A program made the position numbers and the translations under genes. A stretch of DNA of 64,000 nt from Corella eumyota (lineage: Eukaryota; Chordata; Ascidiacea; Phlebobranchia; Corellidae): assembly GCA_963082875.1 (NCBI GenBank), contig OY720102.1, positions 7,006,001-7,070,000 of the forward strand, in the 5' to 3' direction. Under the pieces are notes generated by a model. That model was not told the origin of the DNA, searched no databases, and saw nothing but the letters and a program-made list of their open reading frames with translations. Shown piece after piece: positions 12,620 through 25,109 of this stretch. Positions within the stretch are counted from its first letter, which is position 1; every line of letters begins with the position of its first letter.

Positions 12620-13747
12620 ATGTCAACTGTGTATGCCAGTGAATTTGAAGTCGGATCTATAGACAATTTTGTTATCGAAAAGGTACCACATAAAAGCACT
12701 GGAAAGCGAGTTTTGGAACTAACATGTGCACTACTTTCAGCAATATTTCAAGCTTTATCCGGGGTCGTCCTGGTTGCTTGTTTACCTAAAGACTCACAAA
12801 GTGGCCATTCAGCATTAGTACAGTTTGTCATTAACATGTTGATACTATACCCTATTATAGGGGTTAAAAGAACAAATGTGCTGGGACCTACAAGGCAATC
12901 TTTTATTCTTTTACTCGTGCGTGGATTTAGTGGGGCCACTGCGTACATACTGCTACTACTATCTTATAAATTTATACCACTCGGAGACGCACTGACAATT
13001 TTTAACGGATACATTGTTTTTACCGGCGTTCTGGCTTGCGTTCTGTTATCAGGTTAGTTGAAACCATATTAAATTTATGCTTATACAATAAGAGGTGATT
13101 ATATAATTAATGTAAATTTTATTAATTATTAACTTGGAATTTGAAAAACGGGTGATTTTATTTACATTATTACAATGTTTTTGTATGTAGAGCCCTGTGG
13201 TATATTTGAAGCTATTGCCACTGTATTTACCTTGGCCGGTATAGTGTTTATAGCCCAGCCTCCCTTTATATTCGGAATTAACGAAAGCACACCAAATAGC
13301 CCGAACAGTACAGACCGTATGATCGGTGTGTTAATATCGATGGTTGGGTCAATTGGGGCTTCATTAGCAATGGTTAGCTTAAGAAAAATCGGCAAAGCCA
13401 TTCACTTTACTGTGTCAGTATTTTATTTCAGTTGGATTGGTTTTGTGGTTTGTTTCATCTACATTTTAATAGCTAAACTATTCGTCGTACCCTGTCGAAG
13501 CTCGATAGCCTACATGGCATTGGCAGCAATTCTTGTATTCACTTCTCAAGTATTTATGACATTAGGTTTTCAAAATGAGAAAGCTGGGCCGGTTGCCTTG
13601 GTGAGATCATCTCAGGCAATTTTTGGTTTCATTTTCGAGTATTTCGCTTTAGGTAATGCACCCAATATGTTTGCTGCTATTGGAGCAGTTCTAATGATGT
13701 CGTCATCGTCTGCCCTTATGATACGAACTATTAAAAATAGATCCTAA
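12620..13747 (+). CDS. SLC35G-like EamA/DMT transporter, copy 2
   Basis: Two exons, 12620-13052 and 13191-13747, product 329 aa, same splice sites and phase as copy 1. The N-terminus reads MSTVYASEFEVG and later KSTGKRVLEL, as in copy 4 except for one Glu/Gly difference. Exon 2 is a mosaic: its first half (for example IAQPPF written ATAGCCCAGCCTCCCTTT) follows copy 4, while its second half (LAAILVFTSQVFMTLGF) follows copy 1. This suggests gene conversion or unequal exchange. AATAAA lies 10 bp behind the stop at 13757-13762. The reading frame is intact and the copy is probably functional. Confidence 0.87.
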
Positions 13748-14054
13748 TTTTGTGGTAATAAATATTAGTTATCTTTAAATTTTTAAAAGACTCGCAAGGG
13801 TTAGGACTGTTGGAGGTTTAAAAGGTATGGCAAAATGGACATTTTTAAAATATGTTATTTATGTTTTAAAATAGTGAATTTCAAACCCGAATTACTAGTG
13901 TAAAATTGATACAATTTGTTTTCTATACAACAAAAAGAAAAAATTAAGAAAAGATTTACATTTCTAACATTGATTTTCTTATATATACAAACATTATTTA
14001 GTAAAAAGTTTTTTAAAACTCTTACTAGAAAAACAAACAAGAAAAAGGTTTTAT

Positions 14055-14321
14055 TAAGTTGGTAAAGTGGTCAGAACACTTTTTACACTACATGGAGTCC
14101 TTGGTTCGATCGCCAGTGATCTTATGCTGTAATGCCCTTGAGTAATAAACAGTATGAACTCCTGCTAAGCCAATACTTAATTTAATAATCGTGCAAATTT
14201 GATCTATAATATCCTAAACTGCCAAAGGCAACTCGAGACTGGGCCGGGGACTGATGTTACTCTATGTATAGGTCGCGCATTCGACCTTCCAACATCGAAG
14301 AGAAAGCTATATACAAAAAAG
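14055..14321 (+). repeat. tRNA-derived SINE, unit 2
   Basis: Same insertion as at 10802-11068, at the same distance behind the gene, so it was copied with the unit rather than inserted anew. Confidence 0.8.
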
Positions 14322-15084
14322 CTGAATTGTCATAGCTCTAAGCTGTAAGTGGAGTTTTCCCTTAGAACCTAAAACCAAAATATTTTTCTGTTCTCCCAAT
14401 TCTTTATTGTATTTGTATTTGTATTAGATCTAAACAAAAATTAAAATCGCGATTATAAAATTAAAAATAGATTAGTTTAAAAAAGTGTTTTAACTTTGTT
14501 GAAGTTGGGTAAACCACAAAGTTATTAACATTGTCTGAAAGGAGGAAGGTAAATTAATTGTCAGTTTGCATGGTATAGTTTTATTTTTTCGTTCTGGTAA
14601 AAGAAGATTTAGAATCATATTTATATAGTAAGAAAAATCTACAAATACGGTTCGTTGCCATCTCTCTTACAATTTTTCTCTAAACAATTTTTAATTTTTA
14701 AAGGTTCTAATTGTATATATATTTATAGGCTATATACCAACACCTACCCTTTTTTACAGGCTCTTTACTCGTTTTGTCAATTTTTTTGGACTATTTATTG
14801 TTTAGCTAAAAATCAGCCTTAATTAATTATACGGTTTAGAACCGTAAGAGCAAGATAGTTTTCCACTATACCGAGCATTAGAATTCAGTCGCGCGCACCC
14901 TCGAATTTAGTTTAAATTGGGATTTGGGAAAAAATTGGCTGATTACAAAATTAAAGGAATTTGGTTGGGATTTTTTAGGTGTCTTACTTTTTCAAGGTAC
15001 CTTTAAAATCCCATCGTTTGGGTTCTTATTGGGTAAATTAACCGGTTGCTTTCTGATTGACCTTAACGTGGTGGTTAAAAAAAA

Positions 15085-15610
15085 AGTATTTTAATTAAAC
15101 TAATGATTTTTAAATTTTTTGCCCAACAACTTAAACTGTTTTGTTGTTAAAAGAAAACTTGTTTTAATAAAGTCTACAAAAGTTTTTGTAGTAAAACTGC
15201 AATGAATTTCCATGGATCTGCCAAATCTGAATTTATATTAAGAAAGATGGAATCAATTTAATGAAACTTTGTAGGGCTATACTTTTCCTCCATTGTGTTG
15301 TTTTTCTTACAAATCTCTCTGGATTCATTTTGAATAGAAAATACTTAGTTTATCGTTCAGTTGACCTAAGTTACCCCAAGCGTGCTAAACAATTTAGAAT
15401 TGCTCGTATAAATTGTATTAGGCAACAGGTTTATTGTTAGTTAAAAAACCTTACTTGCGGTCCTGTACTTCCTCCAATTAAATCCAAAAAACAACTTGGC
15501 ATATATTATCCAAAAACTCTTTGATAACAGTATCTGAAAAAAACAACTCTGTTGAGGTAGCGTTTGCTTCCAGAAAGAAGGTTAGTATTCAATGTTATTG
15601 CATATATTAT
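15085..15610 (+). pseudogene. PUM3 terminal-exon fragment and 3' flank in the unit 3 promoter region
   Basis: 15137-15210 matches the last PUM3 exon (1254-1341), including the stretch around the stop codon (CTACAATGAATTTTCATGG at 1333 against CTGCAATGAATTTCCATGG). 15210-15600 matches the PUM3 downstream DNA to about 1730. Coding similarity is shortened by about 25 bp in the middle, so no usable frame remains. Immediately before it, 15085-15140 resembles 4774-4830. Units 1, 2 and 4 lack most of this segment. Confidence 0.75.
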
Positions 15611-16090
15611 TTACCCAATTGTCTCTTATAAAACAATGTTTACCTTTTAAAATTGACGTTCAAATAAAGCTATGGCGATAATTTAGATGGTTGGACTATA
15701 GATTAACAATATATAAGTTTAAATACTTATTTGGTAGAAAATGGCAAGCATTTTGTAGATAAATTACCCTACTCAACTTACTTAGATTATAAATAATTTG
15801 TTATCATACGTTTCCTTTTTGTCAAGCTTGTTCTAGTGGTTTATTTGAATACGTTTCAGCGATATAAACTGGCTTAAATAAACAAGTCTAGCGTTAGTGT
15901 TACATAAACGTGACTTGACATCATTTGTCGTCAGCTTTTATTGGTTAAACTGTAGGTGTGCTGCTGACTTTAATTTTGTTTTTGCTAAGTAGCAATTTTA
16001 GACCAACTGATTTCTTTTTAATAAAGTCTAGGAAAAGTATGCACGGTAGAGGGAATATATTGTCTTACACTACCTGTGAAGTAAGGAACA

Positions 16091-17215
16091 ATGTCAACTG
16101 TGTCTGCCAGTGAGTTTGAAGTCGGTACAGACGTTTCTTATACTAAAAACGTACCACATAAAAGCATTGGAAAGCGAGTTTTGGGACTAACATGTGCACT
16201 ACTTTCAGCATTATTTCAAGCTTTATCCGGGGTCGTCCTGGTTGCTTGTTTACCTAAAGACTCACAAAGCGGCCATTCAGCATTAGTACAGTTTATCATT
16301 AACATGTTGATACTATACCCTATTATAGGGGTTAAAAGAACAAATGTGCTGGGACCTACAAGGCAATCTTTTATTCTTTTACTCGTGCGTGGATTTAGTG
16401 GGGCCACTGCGTACATACTGCTACTACTATCTTATAAATTTATACCACTCGGAGACGCACTGACAATTTTTAACGGATACATTGTTTTTACCGGCGTTCT
16501 GGCTTGCGTTCTGTTATCAGGTTAGTTGAAACCATATTAAATTTATGCTTATACAATAAGAGGTGATTATATAATTAATGTAAATTTTATTAATTATTAA
16601 CTTGGAATTTGAAAAACGGGTGATTTTATTTACATTATTACAATGTTTTTGTATGTAGAGCCCTGTGGTATATTTGAAGCTATTGCCACTGTATTTACCT
16701 TGGCCGGTATAGTGTTCATTGCCCAGCCTCCTTTTATATTCGGGATTAACGAAAGCACACCTAATAGCCCAAACAGTACAGACCGTATGATCGGTGTGTT
16801 AATATCCATGGTTGGGTCCATCGGTGCTTCATTAGCAATGGTTAGCCTAAGAAAAATCGGCAAAGCCATTCACTTTACTGTGTCAGTATTTTACTTTAGT
16901 TGGATTGGTTTTGTGGTTTGTTCCATCTACATTTTAATAGCTAAACTGTTTGTCGTACCCTGTTTAACCTCAATAACCTATATAGCATTGGCAGCAATTC
17001 TTGTATTCACTTCTCAAGTATTTATGACATTAGGTTTTCAAAATGAGAAAGCTGGGCCGGTTGCCTTGGTGAGATCATCTCAGGCAATTTTTGGTTTCAT
17101 TTTCGAGTATTTCGCTTTAGGTAATGCACCCAATATGTTTGCTGCTATTGGAGCAGTTCTAATGATGTCGTCATCGTCTGCCCTTATGATACGAACTATT
17201 AAAAATAGATCCTAA
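16091..17215 (+). CDS. SLC35G-like EamA/DMT transporter, copy 3
   Basis: Two exons, 16091-16520 and 16659-17215, product 328 aa, one codon shorter than copy 1 because the N-terminal variable stretch reads EVGTDVSYTKNVPHK. From the last third of exon 1 onward it is nearly identical to copy 1, and the exon 2 product is identical. The 5' flank differs from the other three units: it keeps the PUM3-derived segment and lacks the part with the ATCAACCAATGG sequence seen upstream of copies 1, 2 and 4. Expression may therefore differ. Confidence 0.87.
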
Positions 17216-17522
17216 TTTTGTGGTATTAAATATTAGTTATCTTTAAATTTTTAAAAGACTCGCAAGGGTTAGGACTGTTGGGGGTTTAAAAGGTATGGCA
17301 AAATGGACATTTTTAAAATATGTTATTTATGTTTTAAAATAGTGAATTTCAAACCCGAATTACTAGTGTAAAATTGATACAATTTGTTTTCTATACAACA
17401 AAAAGAAAAAATTAAGAAAAGATTTACATTTCCAACATTGATTTTCTTATATATACAAACATTATTTAGTAAAAAGTTTTTTAAAACTCTTACTAGAAAA
17501 ACAAACAAGAAAAAGGTTTTAT

Positions 17523-17789
17523 TAAGTTGGTAAAGTGGTCAGAACACTTTTTACACTACATGGAGTCCTTGGTTCGATCGCCAGTGATCTTATGCTGTAA
17601 TGCCCTTGAGTAATAAACAGTATGAACTCCTGCTAAGCCAATACTTAATTTAATAATCGTGCAAATTTGATCTATAATATCCTAAACTGCCAAAGGCAAC
17701 TCGAGACTGGGCCGGGGACTGATGTTACTCTATGTTTAGGTCGCGCATTCGACCTTCCAACATCGAAGAGAAAGCTATATACAAAAAAG
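17523..17789 (+). repeat. tRNA-derived SINE, unit 3
   Basis: Copy of the unit 1 SINE at an offset of 6721 bp, essentially identical to it. Confidence 0.8.
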
Positions 17790-19340
17790 CTGAATTGTCA
17801 TAGCTCTAAGCTGTAAGTGGAGTTTTCCCTTAGAACCTAAAACCAAAATATTTTTCTGTTCTCCCAATTCTTTATTGTATTTGTATTCGTATTAGACCTA
17901 AACAAAAATTAAAATCGCGATTATAAAATTAAAAATAGATTAGTTTAAAAAAGTGTTTTAACTTTGTTGAAGTTGGGTAAACCACAAAGTTATTAACATT
18001 GTCTGAAAGGAGGAAGGTAAATTAATTGTCAGTTTGCTTGGTATAGTTTTATTTTTTCGTTCTGGTAAAAGAAGATTTAGAATCATATTTATATAGTAAG
18101 TAAAATCTACAAATACGGTTCGTTGCCATCTCTCTTACAATTTTTCTCTAAACAATTTTTAATTTTTAAAGGTTCTAATTGTATATATATTTATAGGCTA
18201 TATACCAACACCTACCCTTTTTTACGGGCTCTTTACTTGTTTTGTCAATTTTTTTGGACTATTTATTGTTTAGCTAAAAATCAGCCTTAATTAATTATAC
18301 GGTTTAGAACCGTAAGAGCAAGATAGTTTTCCACTATACCGAGCATTAGAATTCAGTCGCGCGCACCCTCGAACTTAGTTTAAATTGGGATTTGGGAAGA
18401 AAATTTGGCTGATTACTAAATTAAAGGCTTTTGGTTGGGATTTTTTAGGTGTCTTACTTTTCCAAAGTACCTTTAAAATTCCATCGTTTGTGTTCCTATC
18501 GGGTAAAATAACTTGTTGCTTTAGATTTCTGCTTTTAAATTGTAATAAGCAAAGGGTTTATTGTTAGTTAAAAAACCTTACTTGCGATCCTGTACCTACT
18601 CCAATTAAATCCAAAAAACAACTTGGCATATATTATCCAAAAACTCTATGATAACAGTATCTGAAAATAACAACTCTGTTGAGGTAACGTTTGCTTTCAG
18701 AAAGAAGGTTAGTTTTCAATGTTATTGCATATATTTTATACCCATTGTCTCTTATAAAATATTGTTTACTCTTTGAAATTGACGTGCAAGTGAATCTATG
18801 GCGATAATGTATTGGTTAAACTAGATTAACAATACCTAGGTCTTTAATAGTTTTTTTGGTAGAAAATGGCAAGCATTCTGTGGCTAAATTACTCTACTTA
18901 AATATTTATCCGATTTAATTTGTTATCATACGTTTTCGCTGGGTTAGCATTTTTTCTTTTATATCAACCAATGGTGGCTGTTACTTATTTACCATGTTTG
19001 TGTATCTAGAAAATACATAAGTTAATGGTTTGTATAGTTGTAGAGGTACACAGGTACACTTTTTCCAAATAATTTGTTACGCTAGTTCTAGTGGTTTATT
19101 TTAATACGTTTCAGCGATATAAACTGGCTTAAATAAACAAGTCTAGCGTTAGTGTTACATAAACGTGACTTGACGTCGTTCGTCGTTTATTGGTTAAACT
19201 CTAGGTGTGCTGCTGACTTCAATTTTGTTTTGTTAAGTAGCAATTTTAGGGCAGCTGTTTTTTTTAAATAAATTAAAGGGAATTTATGGACTGTTGGGAT
19301 GAAGTATTGTTTAATACTACCTGTTTAGTAAGGAACTACA

Positions 19341-20465
19341 ATGTCAACTGTGTATGCCAGTGAATTTGAAGTCGGATCTATAGACAATTTTGTTATCGAA
19401 AAGGTACCACATAAAAGCACTGGAAAGCGAGTTTTGGGACTAACATGTGCACTACTTTCAGCAATATTTCAAGCTTTATCCGGGGTCGTCCTGGTTGCTT
19501 GTTTACCTAAAGACTCACAAAGTGGCCATTCAGCATTAGTACAGTTTGTCATTAACATGTTGATACTATACCCTATTATAGGGGTTAAAAGAACAAATGT
19601 GCTGGGACCTACAAGGCAATCTTTTATTCTTTTACTCGTGCGTGGATTTAGTGGGGCCACTGCGTACATACTGCTACTACTATCTTATAAATTTATACCA
19701 CTCGGAGACGCACTGACAATTTTTAACGGATACATTGTTTTTACCGGCGTTCTGGCTTGTGTTCTGTTATCAGGTTAGTTGAAACCATATTAAATTTATG
19801 CTTATACAATAGGAGATTGTAAAAGTAAATTAAATTTCATTAATTATTAACTTGGAATTTGAAAAACGGGTGATTTTATTTACATTATTACAATGTTTTT
19901 GTATGTAGAGCCTTGTGGTATATTTGAAGCTATTGCCACTGTATTTACCTTGGCCGGTATAGTGTTTATAGCCCAGCCTCCCTTTATATTCGGAATTAAA
20001 GAAAGCACACCAAATAGCCCGAACAGTACAGATCGTATGATCGGTGTGTTAATATCGATGGTTGGGTCAATTGGGGCTTCATTAGCAATGGTTAGCCTAA
20101 GAAAAATCGGCAAAGCTATTCACTTTACTGTGTCAGTATTTTACTTTAGCTGGATTGGGTTTGTGGTTTGTTCCATCTACATTTTAATAGCTAAACTATT
20201 CGTCGTACCCTGTCTAACCTCAATGGCCTATATGACATTGGCAGCAGTTCTTGTATTCATTGCTCAAGTATTCATGACATTAGGCTTTCAAAATGAGAAG
20301 GCTGGGCCGGTTGCTTTGGTGAAATCTTCTCAGGCAATTTTCGGTTTTATTTTCGAGTATATCGCTTTAGGTAATGCACCCAATATGTTTGCTGCTATTG
20401 GAGCAGTTTTGATTATGTCGTCATCGTCTGCCCTTATGATACGAACTATTAAAAATAGATCCTAA
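19341..20465 (+). CDS. SLC35G-like EamA/DMT transporter, copy 4
   Basis: Two exons, 19341-19773 and 19909-20465, product 329 aa. Exon 1 is almost identical to copy 2. The intron and exon 2 leave that identity near 19812. Exon 2 has features shared with copies 6 and 7 (FGIKEST, LAAVLVF, VALVKSSQ, FEYIALG), so it is the link between the array and the downstream copies. It is the last unit of the array; its 3' end faces the 3' end of GPCR1 about 700 bp away. Confidence 0.87.
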
Positions 20466-20770
20466 ATTTGTGGTAATAAATATTAGTTATATTCGAATTT
20501 CTAAAAAACGCTAAGGGTTAGGACTGTAAAGAGTTAAAAAGGTATGGCAAAAATGGACATTTTTTAAATTTGTAATTTGTGTTTTAAAGTAGTAAAATTC
20601 AAACTCAAACTACTGTGTACGATTGATACAATTTGTTTTCTATACGACAAAAACACAAAAGCAAGTAAAGATTTACAAGCATATTTCCAACGTTGTTCTT
20701 CTTATGCAAACATTATTTAGGAATTTTTTTTTAAATCAATAATAGAAAAAAAAAAAAAAATCGATTTTTT

Positions 20771-20917
20771 CAAGTTGGTGAGGTGGCTAGAACACCAACT
20801 ACACTACATGAGGTCTTGGGTTCGATCTTTAGTGATATTATGCTGTGGTGCCCTTGAGTATGTTAAGTTGGCGCGGTCGACCTTCCCACATCGAGGATAA
20901 AGCTACATACAACAAAA
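20771..20917 (+). repeat. tRNA-derived SINE, unit 4, internally deleted
   Basis: The head and the GAGGATAAAGC tail are present, but about 120 bp of the body is missing between GCCCTTGAGTA and GGCGCGGTCGACC. Confidence 0.75.
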
Positions 20918-21183
20918 AGTTGAGTAGTCATATTGCTAATCTGTCTAAGATAGGTAGAGTTTTCTCCAAGTTGATTTGACATAAGGAAAAACATACTCAA
21001 TACTATAAAAGTAAGACAATGCAGACATGCAAAATAAAAACTGTACTAGCCTAAGCTACAAAGTTTAATGTTTATGTTTCAAGTCAAGGTTACAGTTTCA
21101 ACATTTCCATAGTTCAGGAGCGATGTAAAATTTTAGTAGACGGGAGTTATCGGATTCAGCTCTTGCGTTTTCACCTTAAGACA

Positions 21184-24100
21184 TTATGCATCAAACGATT
21201 TTCTGTTTGTTTCCAGGCCCTTAGATTCACCTTCTCTGTAACGAATCTTGGTTTAAGGGTTATACAGCTTATTAGGCTACTTTAATTACCTTAAACTTCG
21301 CCAATATAAGCCTAAGCAAGACTTTTTACATAAAAATAAGCTTTAAAGGACCCTTTTTTCTATGAACTAACTTGTATATTTTTGTTGTTGCTGTTGGTGC
21401 GTTGCTGGTTTCATCTTTGTTTTGTTTCGTCCATTTGACTGGTTTGCTGTTCGAACTGCTTCTGCCACCTATGAATGAACCTCGCTCTTTTTCTATTGCC
21501 GACCTAATTTAAATCAAGTCATTGTTACATGGAATTTGTGTATACAGGTAAGCCCAATACTTAAAACATAGCGTTATTGATCTATAGATTAAGCTACTGT
21601 TTGAGCTACAACGACGGCCTTCATGCAGAGACTAGCCTATAAGAAAACAAGCAAAAAAGAAACATTCAAAACGTGTGTTTATGTTTCTAAATAAAGATTA
21701 TAAACAGTAATTGTATAGCGACTATAAGACCTAAAAGTATTGTTTGGTATGTTTGCAAGCGCGTTTTAGCTTGGATCCCAACTAGAGACATCAACGTCCC
21801 TCAAACTCGCGCGTTTTCGCTACTCTGCTAAAATGGTGGGTCTTCGCTAGATCTACCATTTCGTCTAACCAGCAAGATAAAATGTCGTATACAATGCGAG
21901 TTTTGCATTAATCTGCAATGTTACATAAACATTTAGTTTAAAAGATTGATTTTACTATGATAACATGTTGTTTGGAATGTTTTTTTATTTGGTATACACT
22001 TAAACAGGAAATACCATATGTCATTGTTTAACTAAGCAACTGTAGGATAAATGCTCATAGTCGCATAATGCTATGCTATACGCATAAGTAATACTTTTTT
22101 AATTGAAATAACAAATGACTGGGTTGCATTGCCTGTTTGTTTATTAATCGGGTTGTCTGTTGTTTTGAAAAATCACAAACTATATCTCTTGAAATACTTG
22201 TAAATCATAATTCCTTTAAAAATGACCCTAATTGACATCTAATTGAACTATGACGACGTTGACTATTTTTTCCCGGAATTACAGAAGAAGTGTCTATCAA
22301 CCCTATTTGTCTACTTTTTTATATATAGCATAAAGATCTGCTTTTGTGTATACGTACTAAAGTGTCAATATGTTCTAAAGTATCACATACCTTAATCTTC
22401 GTTTGAAACCACCTCCCAAAATGATGTACAGGTAAGGATTGAAGGACGAGTTAAGGTATCCAAGAATTGAAACCACGACCGGCAAAACCTCGCATATATT
22501 GTCCTGTAAAAATAACAGCAAAACATTAAAATAACTAGCAAGACATTGAAAGTATTACAAATACGTCAATGTGTTAAAATATAATAAATCGTTCCAAAAT
22601 GTAGGGTGCTCAGTACTTTTTAAAAAACATCTCTCTTACCAAGAATTTTTCTTCAAAAAAAAGCAACTCTGAAAATTACTTAATTTATGAAACCCTGAAA
22701 AGGGCTAAAATTTGCCCGTACACTTTATAAACTTACGTCGCCCTCTACTCTTGGTATCCCGACCATTTTAGCTACATTAGCGGCGTGAAAAGGTAGCCAT
22801 AGGAGTCCAAATGATCCGACCAAAATTACGCACATTATCGTAACTCTCCGTCGATCTTTGTCTGATCTAGAAGATGACTTGCTCTTCTTCTTTTTTCCCA
22901 CTTCGCCATTTGTCGCCTTTCGACTAATGTTTTGAGTTCGAACCCGTGTGCTTTTTAGCCGATAGACAATCATGGAGTAGCATAAGGTCATGATCTGTTA
23001 AAATTCAGTTTTAATTTATTTTTAGGTATGCAACAATGGTTTGTAAAATCGCAAAAATAATGAGCGAAAATTTAAACAAAAAGTAACAGAAATTTTAAGA
23101 TATCATTATTCAAAAAAATTTTATTCTTTGGCCATGTTGATAAATTACTTACTATAAAAGGTATTATAAACATGCCGACAAAGTTGAAAATCAAATATCC
23201 TGTCCAGCTGGCCGGTCGTCCCTTGTAGTTGCAATGTGGTGAGAATTGAAGTTCGGGTGTAATGAAATCCGGGACGTAATTACTTTCTGTAGCTTCACCG
23301 CTGAGATTTGTTTCTACTTCTTGGCTAGTGTTCGAATTTTCATAGTCCGTGTACCCAGGGCTGCTAATTAATTTTTTTTACAATTTGTTAATTTTATTAT
23401 TGGTGTTTTTTTGCCAAGATTTTAAACCTTGAAGATTAGTAATGCATTGCCAAATATAAAACCTTACAACTGCCACTCTAAATCGTTTGGTTACTAAACA
23501 GACTTACTTTGTTCCTGAGTAATCTTCATCGTAATAATACTCAGGTATGTCTTCTTCTTTTCTTAAAATAAAATTATAATTGTTTTAGTATTCCCTTTAC
23601 ACATGTTTTAATATACAGTTAAAAAAACGATTCGTGTCAGACTGAAAATCGTTTAAATATTCTTTAGAATAATTTAACTTATGATATTAGTTGGTAAAAT
23701 GTACTCAGCAAAATAGATTAACATTTCAATTTTATTTTACTCTTGAAAGCTACATAAATAGACAACATATGATCCAAAACAACAATAGTTTTATATAGAG
23801 AGTATATGAACTTACATGCAATAAGGTTTCTTTTTCAACTTCAGGCATTCGTCAATAGTCTTATCGTTGTAACCTTCATTTATGCATTCCTGAGTAAAAT
23901 CAACTTCCTTTGGAAATTCGTACCTGAAAGTTTATCATTACAAGTTCGTTTTTTATATTTTGTATAAACCAAGTGTAGCTTAACTTATTTAAACAGCATT
24001 CCACAATTCTACTTACGAGCAAGAACAGTCTGGATCGATTCCGACTTTATAACTGTACATCATAACTGGTATGCAGAAAAGCAGGGCCAAAATCCAGGTA

Positions 24101-25109
24101 ACTACGGTGATTATAAAAGCGAATTTGGGCGTGCGAAGTTTTTGAAGGTACTTATGAAATGGGTGGCACACCGCGATGTAACGGTCAAAGCTCATAATCT
24201 AGAAATGTTAGTAAACGTTTTTAAATATTTTTTTAGCTTATAACAACATTTTATATACATCAGGAAATAAAAAATATCAAATTGTTTGCAAAATATGTAA
24301 ACATGAATTTTTAACATTTCGCTTTATGGCCACCATCCAAATTTTACATTGCTTGTGCTATTTTTCAAGCTGCCAAAACTACGCAAGTTTTCTACATTAC
24401 ATCTAGATAACATAATTTACCACTAGAAACATAATTGACGCGTAGTAGTTCAGAAACAAAATCGTTTCTTTGGTTTTGCAGAGATTCTGGGAAAGCGACC
24501 ATCTTCCTTCAATGTCTTCTTTTACTTTAAACGGAAGAGTTAACAGGAGCAAAGAATCTGCAATGGCGAGTTGTAGCACATACCTAAAAAATTTTAAAGA
24601 AAAATACCAATATTAAATTGTGTAATAAACTATACGTTTAAAAAAAACACATTAAAAATAAAAAACTTAAAAAAAATTTACGATAATCATGAATTTAGTG
24701 CTTTTGCACATCATTACATACTTTTGCTCTACGCGTGGCCTTCAAAAAATAAAAATTGTAAAAACATTTAAATTTGAGGTAAATAAACTTACCAGTGGGT
24801 AACAGATTTCTTGTATTCTTTTAACACCACAATAACGAAAATAACAATAAAATTTCCGATAAGGCCGAATATGCAAATTATTAAAGAAAATTCGACCTTT
24901 ACCCAAGGCACTTCATAAGCTTCTTCATCTTAGAAAAAAAAATAATAATCAAAAGAAAAAAATACTAAAATTTTTATTTTTAAAATTGTTATGTTTACTG
25001 GAAGTTTTTTGCTTAATACAGTTGTCCATATTTATTATTTTCATAAATACCCACATTAAGACTTACCTTTTATGTATTCTGAATCGTTGTAGTATTGATT
25101 ATAAGACAT
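21184..25109 (-). CDS. Class A peptide-type GPCR with long ECL2, GPCR1
   Basis: Eleven coding exons read on the minus strand: 25109-25067, 24928-24793, 24583-24421, 24198-24017, 23923-23816, 23561-23508, 23363-23153, 22994-22737, 22503-22391, 21503-21372, 21235-21184. All junctions are GT-AG with consistent phases; 483 aa. Seen in the protein: GLIGN in TM1, LAIAD with D69 in TM2, Cys95 before TM3, DRY at 119-121, WLPF with W365 in TM6, NPYLY at 407-411. The second extracellular loop (about 167-281) is very long, has six cysteines and an acidic tyrosine-rich run (PEYYYDEDYSG), and is encoded largely by its own exons. TM5 to TM6 (SWTGYLIFNF, RLKSTRVR, RRRVTIMCV) resembles somatostatin/opioid/galanin receptors. 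The ligand is unknown; a C3a-receptor-like role is an alternative because of the loop. The tail stops early compared with GPCR4. Confidence 0.85.

Larger units (their letters stand above)
7860..20920 (+). repeat. Tandem array of four transporter units
   Basis: Four direct repeats of about 3.24, 3.25, 3.47 and 3.1 kb start near 7868, 11112, 14364 and 17832 with AGAACCTAAAACCAAAATAT. Each has about 1.5 kb of 5' flank, a two-exon SLC35G-like gene, about 300 bp of 3' flank and a SINE. Unit 3 has an extra 5' segment derived from PUM3. From about 9600 to 13090 the sequence recurs at a constant offset of +6721 (16321-19811) with no indel in the stretches I compared. Confidence 0.9.

Noticed and set aside
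21184-25109. Naming GPCR1 as the tunicate C3a receptor
   Set aside because: The long tyrosine-rich loop fits, but TM5-TM6 look more like somatostatin-type receptors and I cannot run a search; left as an alternative.
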